64,000 nt of DNA from Anaeramoeba flamelloides (GCA_027625915.1 JANTQA010000023.1:14632001-14696000), one strand, 5' to 3'; positions 1 through 11,981 are shown, counted from the stretch's first letter. Notes: generated from the letters alone by a model not told the origin. Translations and numbers: made by a program.

Positions 1-867
1 TTTGATTCAAAGAACCCTTCAAATCAATTTTATCTTTTTATTGAATAAAAAAACTGAGAAAAAGAACTAAAAAAAGAAATCAAAAAGTCTCCCAAAATAC
101 TTTTTTAAAACACTGGAAAATTCAACTTATAATCTAAAGAAATATGTTTTAATTTGATTATTTTTATCCAATAATTAATGTTCTTGATTTTAATTTTAGT
201 CAGTCAGTTATAAACATAACAACACAAAAATTAAAGATATCAATAAAATTCACATTTATTTCTAAATTTTTTAAAGATTTGAAAATAAATAAAACTAATT
301 CAAATTAAAATTGTTATATTAAAAAAATAATAGAAATTCTCAAATAATTGATTTTAATATTAATATTTCTTTGTTTAAACTTGGAATAGTAGAAAAAGAA
401 TATTGTTTTATCTTTTAAATTTCAAGAAATGTAATAAATATTTGAAAATAAAACAGAGGATCAATTTTTTTAGATCTTCAATGGATTCAATATTTGATTT
501 ATTTTTATTGTATTTTTAAAATAAGATTAAAAGTTTCAAAGTTTATTTGTTCGCACAGTCTTTCAGAAATTACTAAAAGTGAGATTTCTTCAAAATAAAA
601 ATTTTTTCAAATTTATTCTTTTTTTAATTTGATCCAAAAAGGCAACAAAACAGATCTTGATCTTTTTACAGAATTTCATTGAGAAAAATGAATGTTTTAA
701 AAAATGATAACTCATCTCTCAAAAGATGATAAATCAAGTTGTGCATCGGGTTTATCATATCCTTATGTAAAATTAGTACTCTATCACCTTGTGAAAAAAA
801 AATAAATAAAGGGTAAAGTCACTTAAGACAAATAATTAACCTTGAATAATTCCGAACTTTAAATTAA
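1..867. other. Gene-free AT-rich stretch
   Basis: No open frame of convincing composition on either strand, and no tRNA- or rRNA-like structure. It consists of A/T-rich sequence with short homopolymer runs and ends at the left arm of a long inverted-repeat element. Confidence 0.6.
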
Positions 868-1689
868 CAGTCAAACCTAAAACCCGGAAATTTCTGAACC
901 CAGGTAATTCCATTTTTCTGATCAATTGTAAATATTAGTAAAATGTCAAAAATATACTCCCATTTTACCGACAAACAACCCAATTACCCAGCAACTTATA
1001 ACCTTTCCAATTGGTTTATTGGTTAAATATTCTGAATCCATTAATTTTAACTCTTTGGTGAAGTCAGAAATCAAAAAAATCCAAAATTTGTAAAATTAAT
1101 TGAGAACATTACTGAAAAATAAAAATCCACTTTTGATTTTAAATTTTGAAATAAAAAACATTTTCATACTTTTAAAATATTTGAGAGAATTTGAATTTGA
1201 GAGAGGTGTTTGATTATTGTAAATTTTCCAAAAATTATGAAAACCATTTTGACAAAAAATAAATCCTCTAAGGTTCTCAATAGAAATTTAAAATTTTGAA
1301 AAAAATATTAAAAGAAAGATATAAAGTAAATAAAACTCTTATTTCATAAATGCAATAACAAAATAATTCTTATAAGGATGATTCCTAATAAATTTAGAAT
1401 TTATCTAAAGGGAAAATCGCAATAAATTTGATTTTCAATTTTCAGTTATGTTCTCAATTAATTTTACAAATTTTGGATTTTTTTAATTTCTGACTTCACC
1501 AAAGAGTTAAAATTAATGGATTCAGAATATTTAACCAATAAACCAATTGGAAAGGTTATAAGTTGCTGGGTAATTGGGTTGTTTGTCGGTAAAATGGGAG
1601 TATATTTTTGACATTTTACTAATATTTACAATTGATCAGAAAAATGGAATTACCGGGTTTCAGAAATTTCCGGGTTTTAGATTTGACTG
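868..1689. mobile_element. Long-TIR element, family A copy 1 (Tc1/mariner-like, non-autonomous)
   Basis: Two arms of roughly 250 bases (about 868-1118 and 1440-1689) are almost perfect reverse complements. Both outer ends read CAGTCAAA, and the right end is followed by TA (the left flank reads TAA). The core of about 320 bases has no plausible coding frame. The CAGT terminus and TA flank suggest the Tc1/mariner superfamily. A diverged copy with related ends lies at 7765-9930, and a third, degraded relative at about 59.4-60.7 kb holds a transposase-like fragment. The high similarity between the two arms suggests this copy is fairly young. It ends about 200 bases before the next gene and so may form part of its upstream region. 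Confidence 0.7.
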
Positions 1690-1891
1690 TAAGAACTTTT
1701 GTGTTAATAACATTAATTCCTTCAGAGATTTTTGGATTTTAGAAAAAAGGTTTATAAAAAGAAAAATAATACGTTAAAATATTTGGAATGTGATTAAAAA
1801 ATAATTTCAATACCCATTTTTTTAATTCTTCTCTCCTTTGAGAAAACGTGGAATATTTGATTGAAGTGGGAAACAACAGAAAAATTTAAAT

Positions 1892-2527
1892 ATGTCTTCA
1901 ACCAACCTAAAGCAAACACTCATTAGCGATTTTAAATTTATCAAAAAAACAGTCACAACTCCTTCAAATAAAAAAAAAAGCGTGAAAGTTTATGTGTGTG
2001 ATGGACTTAACAAAATTAACTTTGTTTCAAAAGACAAAAACAAACAAGAAAAAAAGGGAAACAAACAACCAAAAGAGATTCCAAAAAAACAAAACAAAAC
2101 CCTTTCTAAACGATCCAAAATCAAAACAACAAAAGAAATGAAACAAACACAAGAAAAAAATCCTAGATCAGAAAAAAAAAAAGAAAAAGAAAAAGAAAAG
2201 GTAGAATTTAAAGTAGATCAAAATTCAGAATCAGAATGCGAATCGGAATCAGAATCAGATTATGAATGGGAGACTACTTCACAAAAGGAAAGAGAAATCT
2301 TGAACCGTGAGTTTTGTATGAAAGACTTTACACTGTATTCAAGAACAGAAAATTTACCACTTTTTGTTCATAAGATCAAAAAAAGTGTTCAAAAAGATCA
2401 TATGCAAAATCAGAGACAAAATTTTAAAAAAAGAAAGTTGATACCAAAAGAAGAAATTGTCAAAATGTTTAACAAACCAAAAAGATCCCAGAACTTGGAT
2501 TCAATTATAAATAATCTGAAAAAATAA
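1892..2527 (+). CDS. Lysine-rich protein with PIP-box-like N-terminus
   Basis: A single-exon frame of 211 residues, ATG to TAA. I do not recognise the family. The N-terminus (about residues 7-16) reads KQTLISDFKF, which resembles the PCNA-interacting box (Q-x-x-hydrophobic-x-x-aromatic-aromatic) but has Lys where the second aromatic residue is usual. Basic residues follow, as in many PIP boxes. Residues about 45-105 are very Lys/Glu-rich and probably disordered. A short acidic Ser/Glu tract (about 112-122) is followed by a more ordered-looking C-terminal 90 residues with mixed composition (YEWETTSQKEREI, then FTLYSRTENLPLFVHK). No signal peptide or membrane segment is seen. It is probably nuclear, inferred from charge. 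The gene stands alone, about 200 bases after a transposon end. That it is a real gene is likely; the PCNA link is only a motif-level suggestion. Confidence 0.65.
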   Translation: MSSTNLKQTLISDFKFIKKTVTTPSNKKKSVKVYVCDGLNKINFVSKDKNKQEKKGNKQPKEIPKKQNKTLSKRSKIKTTKEMKQTQEKNPRSEKKKEKEKEKVEFKVDQNSESECESESESDYEWETTSQKEREILNREFCMKDFTLYSRTENLPLFVHKIKKSVQKDHMQNQRQNFKKRKLIPKEEIVKMFNKPKRSQNLDSIINNLKK

Positions 2528-2786
2528 TCAAATAAAACTAACCTAATTTTTGTTATTATAAATTATTTTGGTGTATTTAAACTCAGAATCACTTTTGAAT
2601 AAACTTTACTTGGCAATCAGTAGCGATTGTGTTTATGTTTAATTTCGTATTTATTGACTTTTAAAAATGTTAAGTAAAGAGAAATTATTAAAATCTTGTA
2701 ATTTGCTCGAATTTTTCCTTTTATGCAAAGTGATCTTTCAAACTTGCTAACTTTTCAAAAAAAGTCAAGTTTACTGATGATCTGTA

Positions 2787-2981
2787 CAGTCAGTTTCACT
2801 TTTAAGACGGAAACTTTGAACAAAATTTCATCTACAAAAAAATCTCAAATTACGGCACGAAATTCAAATTCTAGTAAAATAATTTGTCAAAAAAATATTC
2901 CGAAAAATGTGCCTTAATTTGTAATTTTTTTTGTGCCTAAAATTTCGTTGAAAGTTGGTGGCTTAACAGTAAGACTGACTG
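2787..2981. mobile_element. MITE family B, copy 1 (TA-flanked)
   Basis: A palindromic element of 195 bases whose ends read CAGTCAGTTTCAC and the complementary CTGACTG, flanked on both sides by TA. Arms contain the family words TTTCAACGAAATTT and AAGGCACAAA, somewhat decayed in the left arm. Two better-preserved copies lie at 35639-35836 and 36524-36721, and a worn one at about 61519-61728. No coding capacity. Family size, TA duplication and CAGT ends fit a Tc1/mariner-mobilised MITE. Confidence 0.8.
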
Positions 2982-3429
2982 TAATCACAAGACACAAATA
3001 CCGATAATTTCTCTTTTTATTTCCAATAGTCTATGATATTTAAGGTTAAGATAAAAAACAAAAAAAAAAAAAAAAACAAAAACAAAATTAGATGAAGAAA
3101 ATACAAAAATAATTTAAAGAAAAAGAAAAATATGAAATTTTTCCCTCAACCTTTACTGTCTCTAAAAAAATATAATAAGTGGTCATATAATTTTTTTATT
3201 TTTTTGAAAAATTTTATATTTGATCTAACTTCTGTCAACTAAACCCCAATTCAAAATTTTTAACACACCAAAATTCAATTTGTGAAGAAAAAAACTTATT
3301 TAATCAATTCAAGAAGATTTACCAAATTAGAACCATTCACTAATTGAAATTTTAACACTTCTTCATAAATTACAATACTCCTAAAACAATAAATAAATAA
3401 TTATCAATACAAATAAATCAAGAGTGTGT

Positions 3430-3545
3430 CAAAAATTTTGGAGAGAGCAAAACAAAAAAAATACATTAGTAAATATGTTGCAGTTCTATTAGGAATATTG
3501 ATCGATCAAAGGTTAGATACTACCAACTAATTTTATTTGAGTTCT
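3430..3545. repeat. Dispersed repeat shared with about 9120-9240
   Basis: About 100 bases, including an ATTGATCGATCAAAGGTTAGATAC-type word (key part GATCGATCAA), align with a stretch inside the family A copy 2 element near 9120-9240. This is probably a broken piece of the same transposon family. Confidence 0.4.
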
Positions 3546-4068
3546 TCTATTTTGAACATCTTGACTTTAACCATAATATCAATTGCTCAAAAAATTTTTG
3601 ATCCAACGAAACAAATTACGTAATTCAAACAATGAAATCAAAACAAAAAACTAAAAAGATGAAAAAATGATTTTCATATTTTACAAAAATCAAAATTATC
3701 TCCAATTTCAATGAAATTGTATTATTGTGATTGTTTGGAACGTTTTAGCTGTGTGGAAAATTTTGAATTTTAGTTTATTTGTAGTTTAAATTTATTAAAA
3801 TATACAAATACCAACATTATAACCACTTCAAAAATTTGATTATTCTTTTCTCCTTTAATTTACCTAAAAAAAAATGTTTAATGAATTTTCTTATATTTCT
3901 TTTGTCTAAAAAAAGTTTTTAACATTATATACACCTTTTAAATCTTTATTTGTACTTTAACGGTTTTTCATATTCTATCTTTCATAGAGTTGAAATATAA
4001 TACCCTAAATAGATAAAAATGATTTGAAACAATAATATTCAAAGTAAAACGAAAATATACTAATGTTT

Positions 4069-4634
4069 TTTTCAATTGGAGTAATAGTTTTATTGGAGAT
4101 ATTGAACCTATCTGAGGGGATTAATACAGTATTCTTCTCAAAAAAAAAATGTAAAATTTTTAAATCAGATCATTTTTACTAATTTATTCAATTTTTCCTT
4201 TTTTTATTGCGGTTTTTTTTCTTATCTTTTACCGAATTTTTTATCTTTTCTTTTTCTGGTCTATTTTTTAAAAAAATGTCAATTCAAATCAAAATAAAAT
4301 GTTTGAAAATCCCAAATTAACTTTTAAAAAAATTGAGGCGTTGTAATTACTTTTATAATTCAAACATTTACTCTTTAAAAAACTTATTGACAACAATTTT
4401 CATTTTCCTCAAGAAATTGAGAATATTTACCCAAGACATTTCCATGAAAGGGTCCCAATTTTTTTCTATCATTTTATTTTTATGAAAATTTATCGCAAAT
4501 CCGGTATTTCATTTATTAGTATCAACTCTCGTCTTTATTTTTTTTTTATTTCTCTTATTTCTAAACAATCATAATAGTTGATTCATAAATAAAAAAAGCG
4601 AATTTTTCATTTTTTACTGGTCCACTTTGAGAGA
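4069..4634. mobile_element. MITE-like element family C, copy 1 (degraded)
   Basis: Collinear with the elements at 32557-33230 and 62767-63294. Shared landmarks are the GTTTTATTG word near the left end, an internal GGGTCCCAA word, the TTTCTAAACAATC word, and the right end CTGGTCC-CTTTGAG. The terminal CAGTCAAAGGGG sequence visible in the other copies is worn here. No coding frame. Confidence 0.55.
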
Positions 4635-5145
4635 AATGAGGTTTTATTATAACTAAAGATTATTTAAATTTTCTTATTTTAGTTTTTCCGGTATACTTTC
4701 TTTAATGAGATATTTTTTTCAAAAATTGAATTTTGGTACAAAAAAAATTATGAATTGGAATTTGGATAATAAAAAATACTTGTGAAAAATAATATATTAT
4801 TCAGAAAAGCCGATTATAGTTATGAATGTGATTAAATTTGTTAATTCTTAATCTTTAACTATTTTAGCTTGATACAAATTTTGAGAATAGAACATGCTTA
4901 AATTTGAGTTATAAGATGATACGAATTAAATATTGATTCCAGATATAAGAAAATAAAGAAAAAATGTCAAAAAAAGGAATCTATTTTTCACTAAAAGCAA
5001 GGTTAGTATTAGTCCACAAAATTGCTAACTTTTGTATTGCAAATACTTGAAGATGAATTTTAAAACTAGGACTCTGAATATTTTTTCAATTCAGTAGGTA
5101 AATAACATATTCTAATATTTGTAGACTATTTCTGGTCGTGATCTA

Positions 5146-5620
5146 CAGTGATCATAATAATACGTGCTAAATAACTATATTCAGTGTTTCAAAATATAAT
5201 ACGTACATTTTCTTCTTCTTGTTCCAAGGCAACATCCAATCTACTACCAAATATTATACCGAAGTTCAAATCAATTTTGAAAGTATCCATCTAGTTATTT
5301 TCAGTAAAATTTAAATTAGAAATGAAATTAGTTGAAAATATTTCATAAAATTATAATCAATCAAAAAAAACAAAAAATTTCAAAAAAATTGAGAATATTT
5401 AAAAATTTATTTTTTTTTTTGATACAAATTTTGTAATTTGATCCTTCATTTTTAAAATTTCTTTTTAAATAATAGAACTTTAAGAAACCAATATCATATT
5501 TATTAAGGGTTTATTATCATTTTATTTAACCGGTTGATGTATAGGTCTTCTATAACAAAAAAACATGCTTTTTATTTTGAAACATAGATTAAAAATTGTT
5601 TTCACTCTTTATTTTGACTT
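5146..5620. mobile_element. MITE family D, copy 1 (TA-flanked)
   Basis: About 475 bases, flanked by TA on both sides. The left end reads CAGTGATCATAATAATACG, and a second inner inverted block GTGTTTCAAAATA appears near both ends. The interior matches, in reverse orientation, the interior of the copy at 12821-13296 over nearly the full length; the word CATCCAATCTACTACCAAAT is shared. No coding frame. The CAGTGATCAAAATA terminus is typical of Tc1-type elements. Confidence 0.8.
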
Positions 5621-6315
5621 TAGTAATTCAGTTGAAAAAAAATTATAGAGATAAAAAAAAAACTTGAAACTCTTTAAAATATATATTGCTTAGACTGTTT
5701 AGCACTTGTATAACAATCAAATAAAAAATTTTAAACATGTATATAGTTATATATGGGATTGTCAATCTTAAATATTTGCTCTATTGGCAACACTAAAAAA
5801 ATATTAGCTTTTGATAATTTCTCTAAATATTTAACAAATTTTTTTCCTTTTATTCCTTTATAAACTCACTTGTGATTGAGACTAATCAAGAGTTCAATGA
5901 AAAAAAATGAAGAGATTGAACCTTTTGTGATTTAAATTATCCAAGATTCAAGTAAAAAAAAGGTTTGGATTTAATTAACCATGAGATATTGAATTAATAA
6001 AATAGGAAAAAATTTTCACCATCTTTTCCAAATTATTCTTTTACAAACATGACTCACAAAGAAGTGGATATTGATTTGTGGTTTTTACTTTATTTGAAAA
6101 ATGAAGTACAAAATGTTTACCATTAATTTTGGGAATTAGTAAAACAGATTTCCAAAATATTCAAGGCAACTCTTTGAAAAGTTAAAAATTTTCAAGATTC
6201 TAAAAAACACAGAAAATTAACCAACCGAGAACGCACAATACTAGAGACAATTTTTCCATTTCAAATTATCATTTTTTGTTTTTCGGAAAATAATCTTTTC
6301 TTTTTAACTTCCCAA

Positions 6316-6343
6316 CAATAAACAATAAACAATAAACAATAAA
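6316..6343 (+). repeat. Four tandem CAATAAA units upstream of a gene
   Basis: Four perfect copies of a 7-base unit, about 40 bases before the ATG of the coiled-coil gene and followed by an A-run. It lies where a 5' leader or core promoter would be, but it may be no more than a microsatellite. Confidence 0.7.
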
Positions 6344-6382
6344 CAAAAAAAAAAAAAATTTACAAAGAAATTAAAAACCAAA

Positions 6383-7633
6383 ATGACCACTCGTAAACCT
6401 GACATTAGTTCTCTCCGTATGAAATCGGCAAGGTTAGAACAAAGGCTAAATAAATCAAAAATCCAATTAGCACAGCTTCGAAAGCTCTATCTTTTAAATC
6501 ATACCACGCATCGAGAAAGGATCGACAAGCTAACTGAAGAGGTTTCTAGCATCCAAAACGACGAAATGCAATTGAGCAACAACTTTGAAAACGAGAAAGA
6601 AAGGAGGCAGCAGGAACTCAAAATGATGAAAGAGTCGCTGGTTGACAAAGAAGAAAAAGTCCAGTACTTAAATGAAGAGCTTGGAACGCTGAAAGAAACG
6701 AGTATGATCAACCAAAGGAAGAAAAAAAAACAAATCGAGGAAATTACAAAGACATTGGAAGACTCAAAAGAAAAAACTAAAGAATTGGAAAACGAAAATA
6801 AGACTCTGTCTGTCAAAATTGAAGACGCAATTTTTGATTTCAAAATGAAAATTGAAGAAATGAAGGAAAAGATCGATGATATCCTTGAAGAGATTTCCAA
6901 GAAAAAAAAAAAAAAAAAATTCGACAAATTCTTAAACGAGCAATTGGAATTGATTGCAATGAAACTAAACAGCGATCAACAAAAGTCCCAATTGGAGCAA
7001 TTGATCAACGACTACGAGTCCTTAAGGCGCATGCTGAATGGCAAATTTAATGAATTAAAATCTTCCCAAAAGTCGATCGCAAGAATCGATGAGAATATGC
7101 TGCTTCACAGAAAGGAAATTTCCAAACTCAAAGAAAAAATCCACGAATTTAAGTCTAAAAATGAAGAAATGAATAATGCAATCGAAAGGGGTATTGTTGG
7201 CGTTGGTGCAAAGTTGTTTGAAAGTAGAATATCTTCTCTTAAAAATGAGTTATCTGAAAAGGAAAAGAAAAGAAACCAATTAAACGAAAAAAGAAAGGAA
7301 TTAAAAAAGACTTTATTCAAACTTTCGACGTCATACAAGCAAACACCCACGTCCACGTCCACGTCCACGTCCACATCGACTTCAAAAAACATTGAAAAGG
7401 AAAACATGGAAACGTCAAATATTGAAGAAAGGAGTGCAATAAATTTAATCGAAAAATTAATTGAATCTCTTGCTGAGGGAGTTGTGAATTTAAAAAAACT
7501 ACGTGGCGAAAAGGAATTAGACTTTATCCAAGTTCTTTTACCAAAAGATTTGAAAAATACCTTCCGTGTTATCTCAAAAGATCAGGATCTTATCAAAAAA
7601 GAAATTGGTCGATTAGATTCTTCAATACTTTAA
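6383..7633 (+). CDS. Coiled-coil protein, unknown family
   Basis: An intronless frame of 416 residues, ATG to TAA. The sequence is dominated by heptad-like Lys/Glu/Leu/Ile patterning: one long coiled coil from about residue 12 to 170, a Lys run (about 173-180), and a second coiled coil from about 185 to 318. A Thr-Ser dipeptide tract (TPTSTSTSTS, about residues 323-332), encoded by tandem ACGTCC units, separates the coils from a C-terminal part of about 75 residues with a more globular look (VNLKKLRGEKELDFIQVLL). No membrane segment, signal peptide or catalytic motif is seen. Length and layout would suit a cytoskeletal, centrosomal or axonemal protein, but I recognise no specific family. Codon use is less AT-extreme than the flanks, supporting a genuine gene. 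Confidence 0.8.
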   Translation: MTTRKPDISSLRMKSARLEQRLNKSKIQLAQLRKLYLLNHTTHRERIDKLTEEVSSIQNDEMQLSNNFENEKERRQQELKMMKESLVDKEEKVQYLNEELGTLKETSMINQRKKKKQIEEITKTLEDSKEKTKELENENKTLSVKIEDAIFDFKMKIEEMKEKIDDILEEISKKKKKKKFDKFLNEQLELIAMKLNSDQQKSQLEQLINDYESLRRMLNGKFNELKSSQKSIARIDENMLLHRKEISKLKEKIHEFKSKNEEMNNAIERGIVGVGAKLFESRISSLKNELSEKEKKRNQLNEKRKELKKTLFKLSTSYKQTPTSTSTSTSTSTSKNIEKENMETSNIEERSAINLIEKLIESLAEGVVNLKKLRGEKELDFIQVLLPKDLKNTFRVISKDQDLIKKEIGRLDSSIL

Positions 7634-7764
7634 TTTTATAAATGTTATCTTATTTTTCATTTTCTTATTTTTCTCTTATTTCATAAAATTTATTCTATCA
7701 AAATAATATTTATTCTAGAAACTTATTTTTATTTTTGTTTTTGTTTTTATTTTTTTTATTTTTG

Positions 7765-9930
7765 CCTTCAAATCTAAAATGTGGAACTTTCAAAAACACT
7801 CGAAATTTAAATTTTTCTTATCGATTAAAAAATATTAGTAAAAATTCAAAAATTTATTCCTATTTTAAAAGACAAATGTATAAATTATCGAGTAACCATT
7901 AATCGTTCTGATATTTGTTTTGATTAAATATTCTGTATCAATAAATTTTCACCATTTGGTAAATAAGAAAACAAACAAAAAAATCTTCAGATCTTAATAA
8001 ATAATAAAGAAAGTTATAAAAATTAAAAGTTAATTTTGATAGGAAATTTTAAAATCAGTATCATTTTATTCATTTTAAAATCTGAATCATTTTTATCAAT
8101 TTACAATATTTGAATGTATTTTAAATTGATAAATGTGTTTGGTTATTTTAAATTTAAACTACATCCTAAAAATTTGCGGTCACCCAAAATCAAAAATAGG
8201 CAAAAAAAAACTGAGTTTATTATTTTTTTTTCTGATTTATTGTTAAGAACGAAGTGTTGGACACTTAGTATGGTAAAGAGAGAATTTTGAAGTGAAAAAA
8301 TATGTCTTCTAATTCAAAGAGGATATAAAATAGGCACAGTCGTTAGAAGAATTTTAAACTCAATTTAATTTTCTAAAATATCATTCAGGAAAAAAAAAAG
8401 TTTAAAAAAAATAAAAAAAGAAATGAACAAATTCAAAATAGTTGTTATGAGAAATCTGATTCATTTATATACAAATGAATTTTTAAGTTTCAGTTATTAG
8501 GGGATAATTTGGATTTTAGCTCCTTTTTCATAATAATGTGTTGGATAATAATAATTAAGAAATATTCTATTTAGATGTCAATAGAGATCTTTAATGTTCA
8601 TTTTTCTCATTAATTCATAGATATCCTGTTTGATTATTATATTCAAGTCAAAATTTTTGTGTTTTTTGAGGTACTTTTTTCAATGTCTTCTGGTTTTCTC
8701 GGAAATCATCTAGTCCGATATAAAGTGGTTTACATCATGAATTTTATTTTTATAGAATATGCTTATCTTGAAATCTACTCCCTTTTCCCATATGTAGATT
8801 TTTTGAATTTTTCCAAACCTAATATTAAAACTAGTTTAATTTATCAAGTATTACTGTTTTGATAAGTAATCAATTTAATCCAAATAAAAGTAAAAAATAT
8901 AAATCGAAAACATGAAAACCACTCTGTTCAAAATAATGAAAGGAGCCAAAGGAAAAATTGTATTGGATATATTGTGAAGGGTGAGATTAAAATTCATTTA
9001 AACTGTTAAAGAGTGAATTTTGAAGTGAATAAATTTTACCTTCCAAATTCAAAGAGTATCTAAACTAGATATAGTCATCAGAAGTATTTGAATTTAATTT
9101 AGTTTTCTTAAAAAAATAAAAGAAATGAGAAAAATTGCATTGGTAAATTGGTTGAAATTTCTCCAATAATTGTGGATTGATCAATTGATAAGATACAGTC
9201 AACCAATTGAATGTGATTTTTCTATTTTAAAAAATTCAAAACTCTCATTCTATCAAACCATAGAAGAAAAAAATTACAGATTAAAAGAAACAAATTAATT
9301 GTTTACAAAAAAGGAAATAAAAGTAAAACAAAAAAGACAAAAAATGAAATAGTTTGTTAGAATCAAAAGTATTTGTCAATTGTATGTAAAACGAAACACT
9401 GTTAGTATTTCAACTGTTTAAACTGTATCTAAATATTTATACTTTAGTTTAGATTAAATTACAGATAAAAAATTATACAGTATTTTTTTCTTAGAAGTTA
9501 CTTGTTGAAAGATATATTTTTTAAAAATAAATCTTAAATCTTTGATCTTAAGAAATTAAAGCCCAGAATTTATAAATATACAAAAAAGAGAATTATTTTG
9601 ACAGATATTTTATATTAAACTCAATTATTTTTCTAATGAAGATTTGCAATAAATTAGATTTAAATTTCCAGGTCCGGTTCTTTATTAATTTTTAAGACTA
9701 TAAGATTTTTTTTTTGTTTTCTGATTTATCAAAGGGTTTTATTTCTTCATCCAGAATATTTAATCAATTCTTTGGTTAGAGAAGTTAATTATTAATCATT
9801 AATTTGTATATTTATCTATAAAATATATATAATTTTTTTGTCTTTTTAGTAATATTTTTAATTGATCAGCAAAAACCCAATATCAAGTCTTTTTAAAAGT
9901 TCCGCATTTTCAATTTTAGATATTTTGTCC
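7765..9930. mobile_element. Family A copy 2, degraded Tc1/mariner-like element
   Basis: The left end (from about 7765) and right end (to about 9930) are diverged inverted repeats of about 250 bases. They match each other and the arms of the 868-1689 element: shared words are AATCTAAAA next to a GGAAC/TTTT block, then ATTAGTAAAAAT, then the TTTGGTT/AATATTC block. At about 2.17 kb the size would suit a full Tc1/mariner element, but no intact transposase frame remains. Minus-strand fragments around 8750-8450 (FPRKPEDIEK, then IYELMRKMNIKDL, then NESDFS) are faintly like the helix-turn-helix, linker and SDES region of a Tc1 transposase; this is weak. The two arms have diverged clearly, so the copy is old. 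Confidence 0.6.
8274..9130. repeat. Internal direct repeat pair within family A copy 2
   Basis: About 120 bases at 8274-8400 recur in the same orientation at 9007-9130. The shared word is GAATTTTGAAGTGAA, followed by TTCAAAGAG and a similar tail. This may be a subterminal repeat of the element or a nested insertion. Confidence 0.5.
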
Positions 9931-10199
9931 TTTTTTTATTTGACATTTTATTAAGAAAAAAATCAGATAAATTTAAATGATATGTTTTTTTTTTTTTATA
10001 ATAGATGAGGTTATGATTCGTTTTTGGTAGATAAGGTATGATGAAGAGAAATAGTTGTGATAATTGGCTCTTTATATATTATAATTGGTTTTTATCAGGG
10101 AAAACTTTACAAAATACTTTAAATAGCCTCTTTTCCGGGGCAAATGTTACAAAGTTATGGACCGTGTAGAAAGTTGGTATTGTTTTTGGTTTTTTTACA

Positions 10200-10345
10200 G
10201 TTTCCAAAATAATTGTCATTCTGAATGCAAAATATTACTTTTTGTAAAAAAATAAATTATTAGGTTACCATAGAAGATTTAAATCATTTTTTATTGAATC
10301 ACCAAGGCTATGAAAAAAATAGTAAAATTTGGGTAATTGTATTAT
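10200..10345 (+). mobile_element. LINE C-terminal relic (weak)
   Basis: A short frame reading DLNHFLLNHQGYEKN resembles the HFLW-CPSYENN portion of the non-LTR retrotransposon C-terminus found at 32045-32345 and 54200-55340. The cysteine positions are not preserved in one frame. This is probably a truncated 3' fragment. Confidence 0.4.
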
Positions 10346-11165
10346 AAAAAATAAAATATAATTTATATATTAAATATTAATAATAATTTTACTCGGATCT
10401 ATTACTTCTGTTTACTGTTGCTACAAAATAATTAATAAAGATTTTGTGTGATTAATAAAATAACTATATAAAACTCTAATGGTAATCCATGTGAATAATT
10501 GGGTTTAATAATACATTTGATTCAAATAATAACAATAATAAAAACAAATAATGTTTATTGTTGCTGTTTAAACTTAAATACATGTTTTAACTACCAGATT
10601 TACTTTGACTGGAATAAAATAAGAAAATAAATGGGTTTTTTGTATTAATTTCATCAAATTAAACACAATTCTACCCAGATGGTATCATCCAATAATGAAA
10701 AATTCATTTTTTTTAAGGGTAAATGAAAATAATGGTGAATTAACAATGAGAGTATTAATAAAATTTCGATCACCTTTGGGTCTTATTAAAGAAATAAGTG
10801 TCAAACTTTGAATTCAAAAAAAAATGTTAAAACAATATTGAACCAATACCAATGGAATGTCCCTTGCAGTAGTCACAATTTCTATGATAAACTCAAAGTT
10901 AATGGGATATTTTTTTTGATTAGTAATGTTATTCGTTTTACAGGAAGTAACATAACCTAAATTGTCTTGAATTTAGATTTAAAAAGTTTCTTAATTCTTT
11001 TTAAGAGGTTAGTGTCGCTCTAGATCCACCTATAAGATATGTATGTTGTAATTGGGTCTAAATGGTGTTAGTACTGTGTGGCTCAAATAGTTTATATGGT
11101 TCTAAAATGGATATTATAAACATTACTCTATAATAAATTATTAGATTTTTTATGAAGGATCACTA

Positions 11166-11981
11166 CTGTTGTCAAAAGAATACTGAAGAAAAGTTTAACC
11201 AGTGTTTCAAAATAAAAAGCTTGATTCTTGTTTATCGAATATCAAAAAATGAACAGATCAAATAAACTAATAATAAACAATAATTTAAAATAATATTGAT
11301 TTCTTAAAGTAACATATACTGATATTTGAATCATAAATCTGCAAAAAATTTCACTTCTTTTTCAATTTCCTTTTTTCAATAACTAGTTGGCAAATTACAA
11401 CTTTTTTCTTTATGAACTCTATTTATGAAAGAATAATATTAAAAATATAGTGAAAATTATTACCCATTAATAATTTAAAAGCCAGTATTAAAAAATAAAT
11501 TCTAAAAATACAGGATTAAATCGGAAAATTTGACTCACAAAAAATTAAGAATGTTTTGGTGGAATTTTTTGTATTAAGGGGCTAATCTCTCTTAAATTTT
11601 TTTTACCTAAATTTAATAGAGATTGAGAAAATTGTTTGTCAATTAATTAGATTTGAAAAACTTTGTTTATTTTCAATATTAAACATATTTCTAGATAATG
11701 AACCCTTATTTAGAAATTAGTAAAAAAAAAAAAATTATAGATTCTACACCCTTAAAAATTTTTAAAAAAATTATCAATTACAAAATATTTTGAACAAACT
11801 CCATATCTACTTTAATATTTACTCAAAATATCAAGGGTTTTGCCTTAATTATTGATTTGTTCTTTGGTATACTAATATGTTGTGAATTCGATGTTACATT
11901 GGAACAAGAAGAAGAAAAAAGAACGGCTTTTATTTTGAAACACAGATTATCAGCTTTATCTATGTATTATTTTGGTAACTA
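11166..11981. mobile_element. MITE family D, copy 2 (enlarged)
   Basis: TA flanks both ends. The inner blocks GTGTTTCAAAATAAAAAG and TATTTTGAAACACAG match the other two family D copies, as do adjoining parts. At about 816 bases it is some 340 bases longer than copies 1 and 3, with the extra sequence lying centrally (about 11340-11700). This could be an insertion, or a less deleted version of the element. No coding frame. Confidence 0.65.

Larger units (their letters stand above)
2528..6382. other. Gene-free stretch with three MITE copies
   Basis: No convincing coding region. It contains three inverted-repeat elements listed separately (2787-2981, 4069-4634, 5146-5620), a dispersed repeat around 3430-3545, and a short tandem repeat just before the next gene. 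The rest is AT-rich sequence in which I see nothing definable. Confidence 0.6.

Noticed and set aside
6499-6927. Minus-strand 142-residue Ser/Phe-rich frame
   Set aside because: Shadow of the Lys/Glu-rich coiled-coil gene on the other strand.
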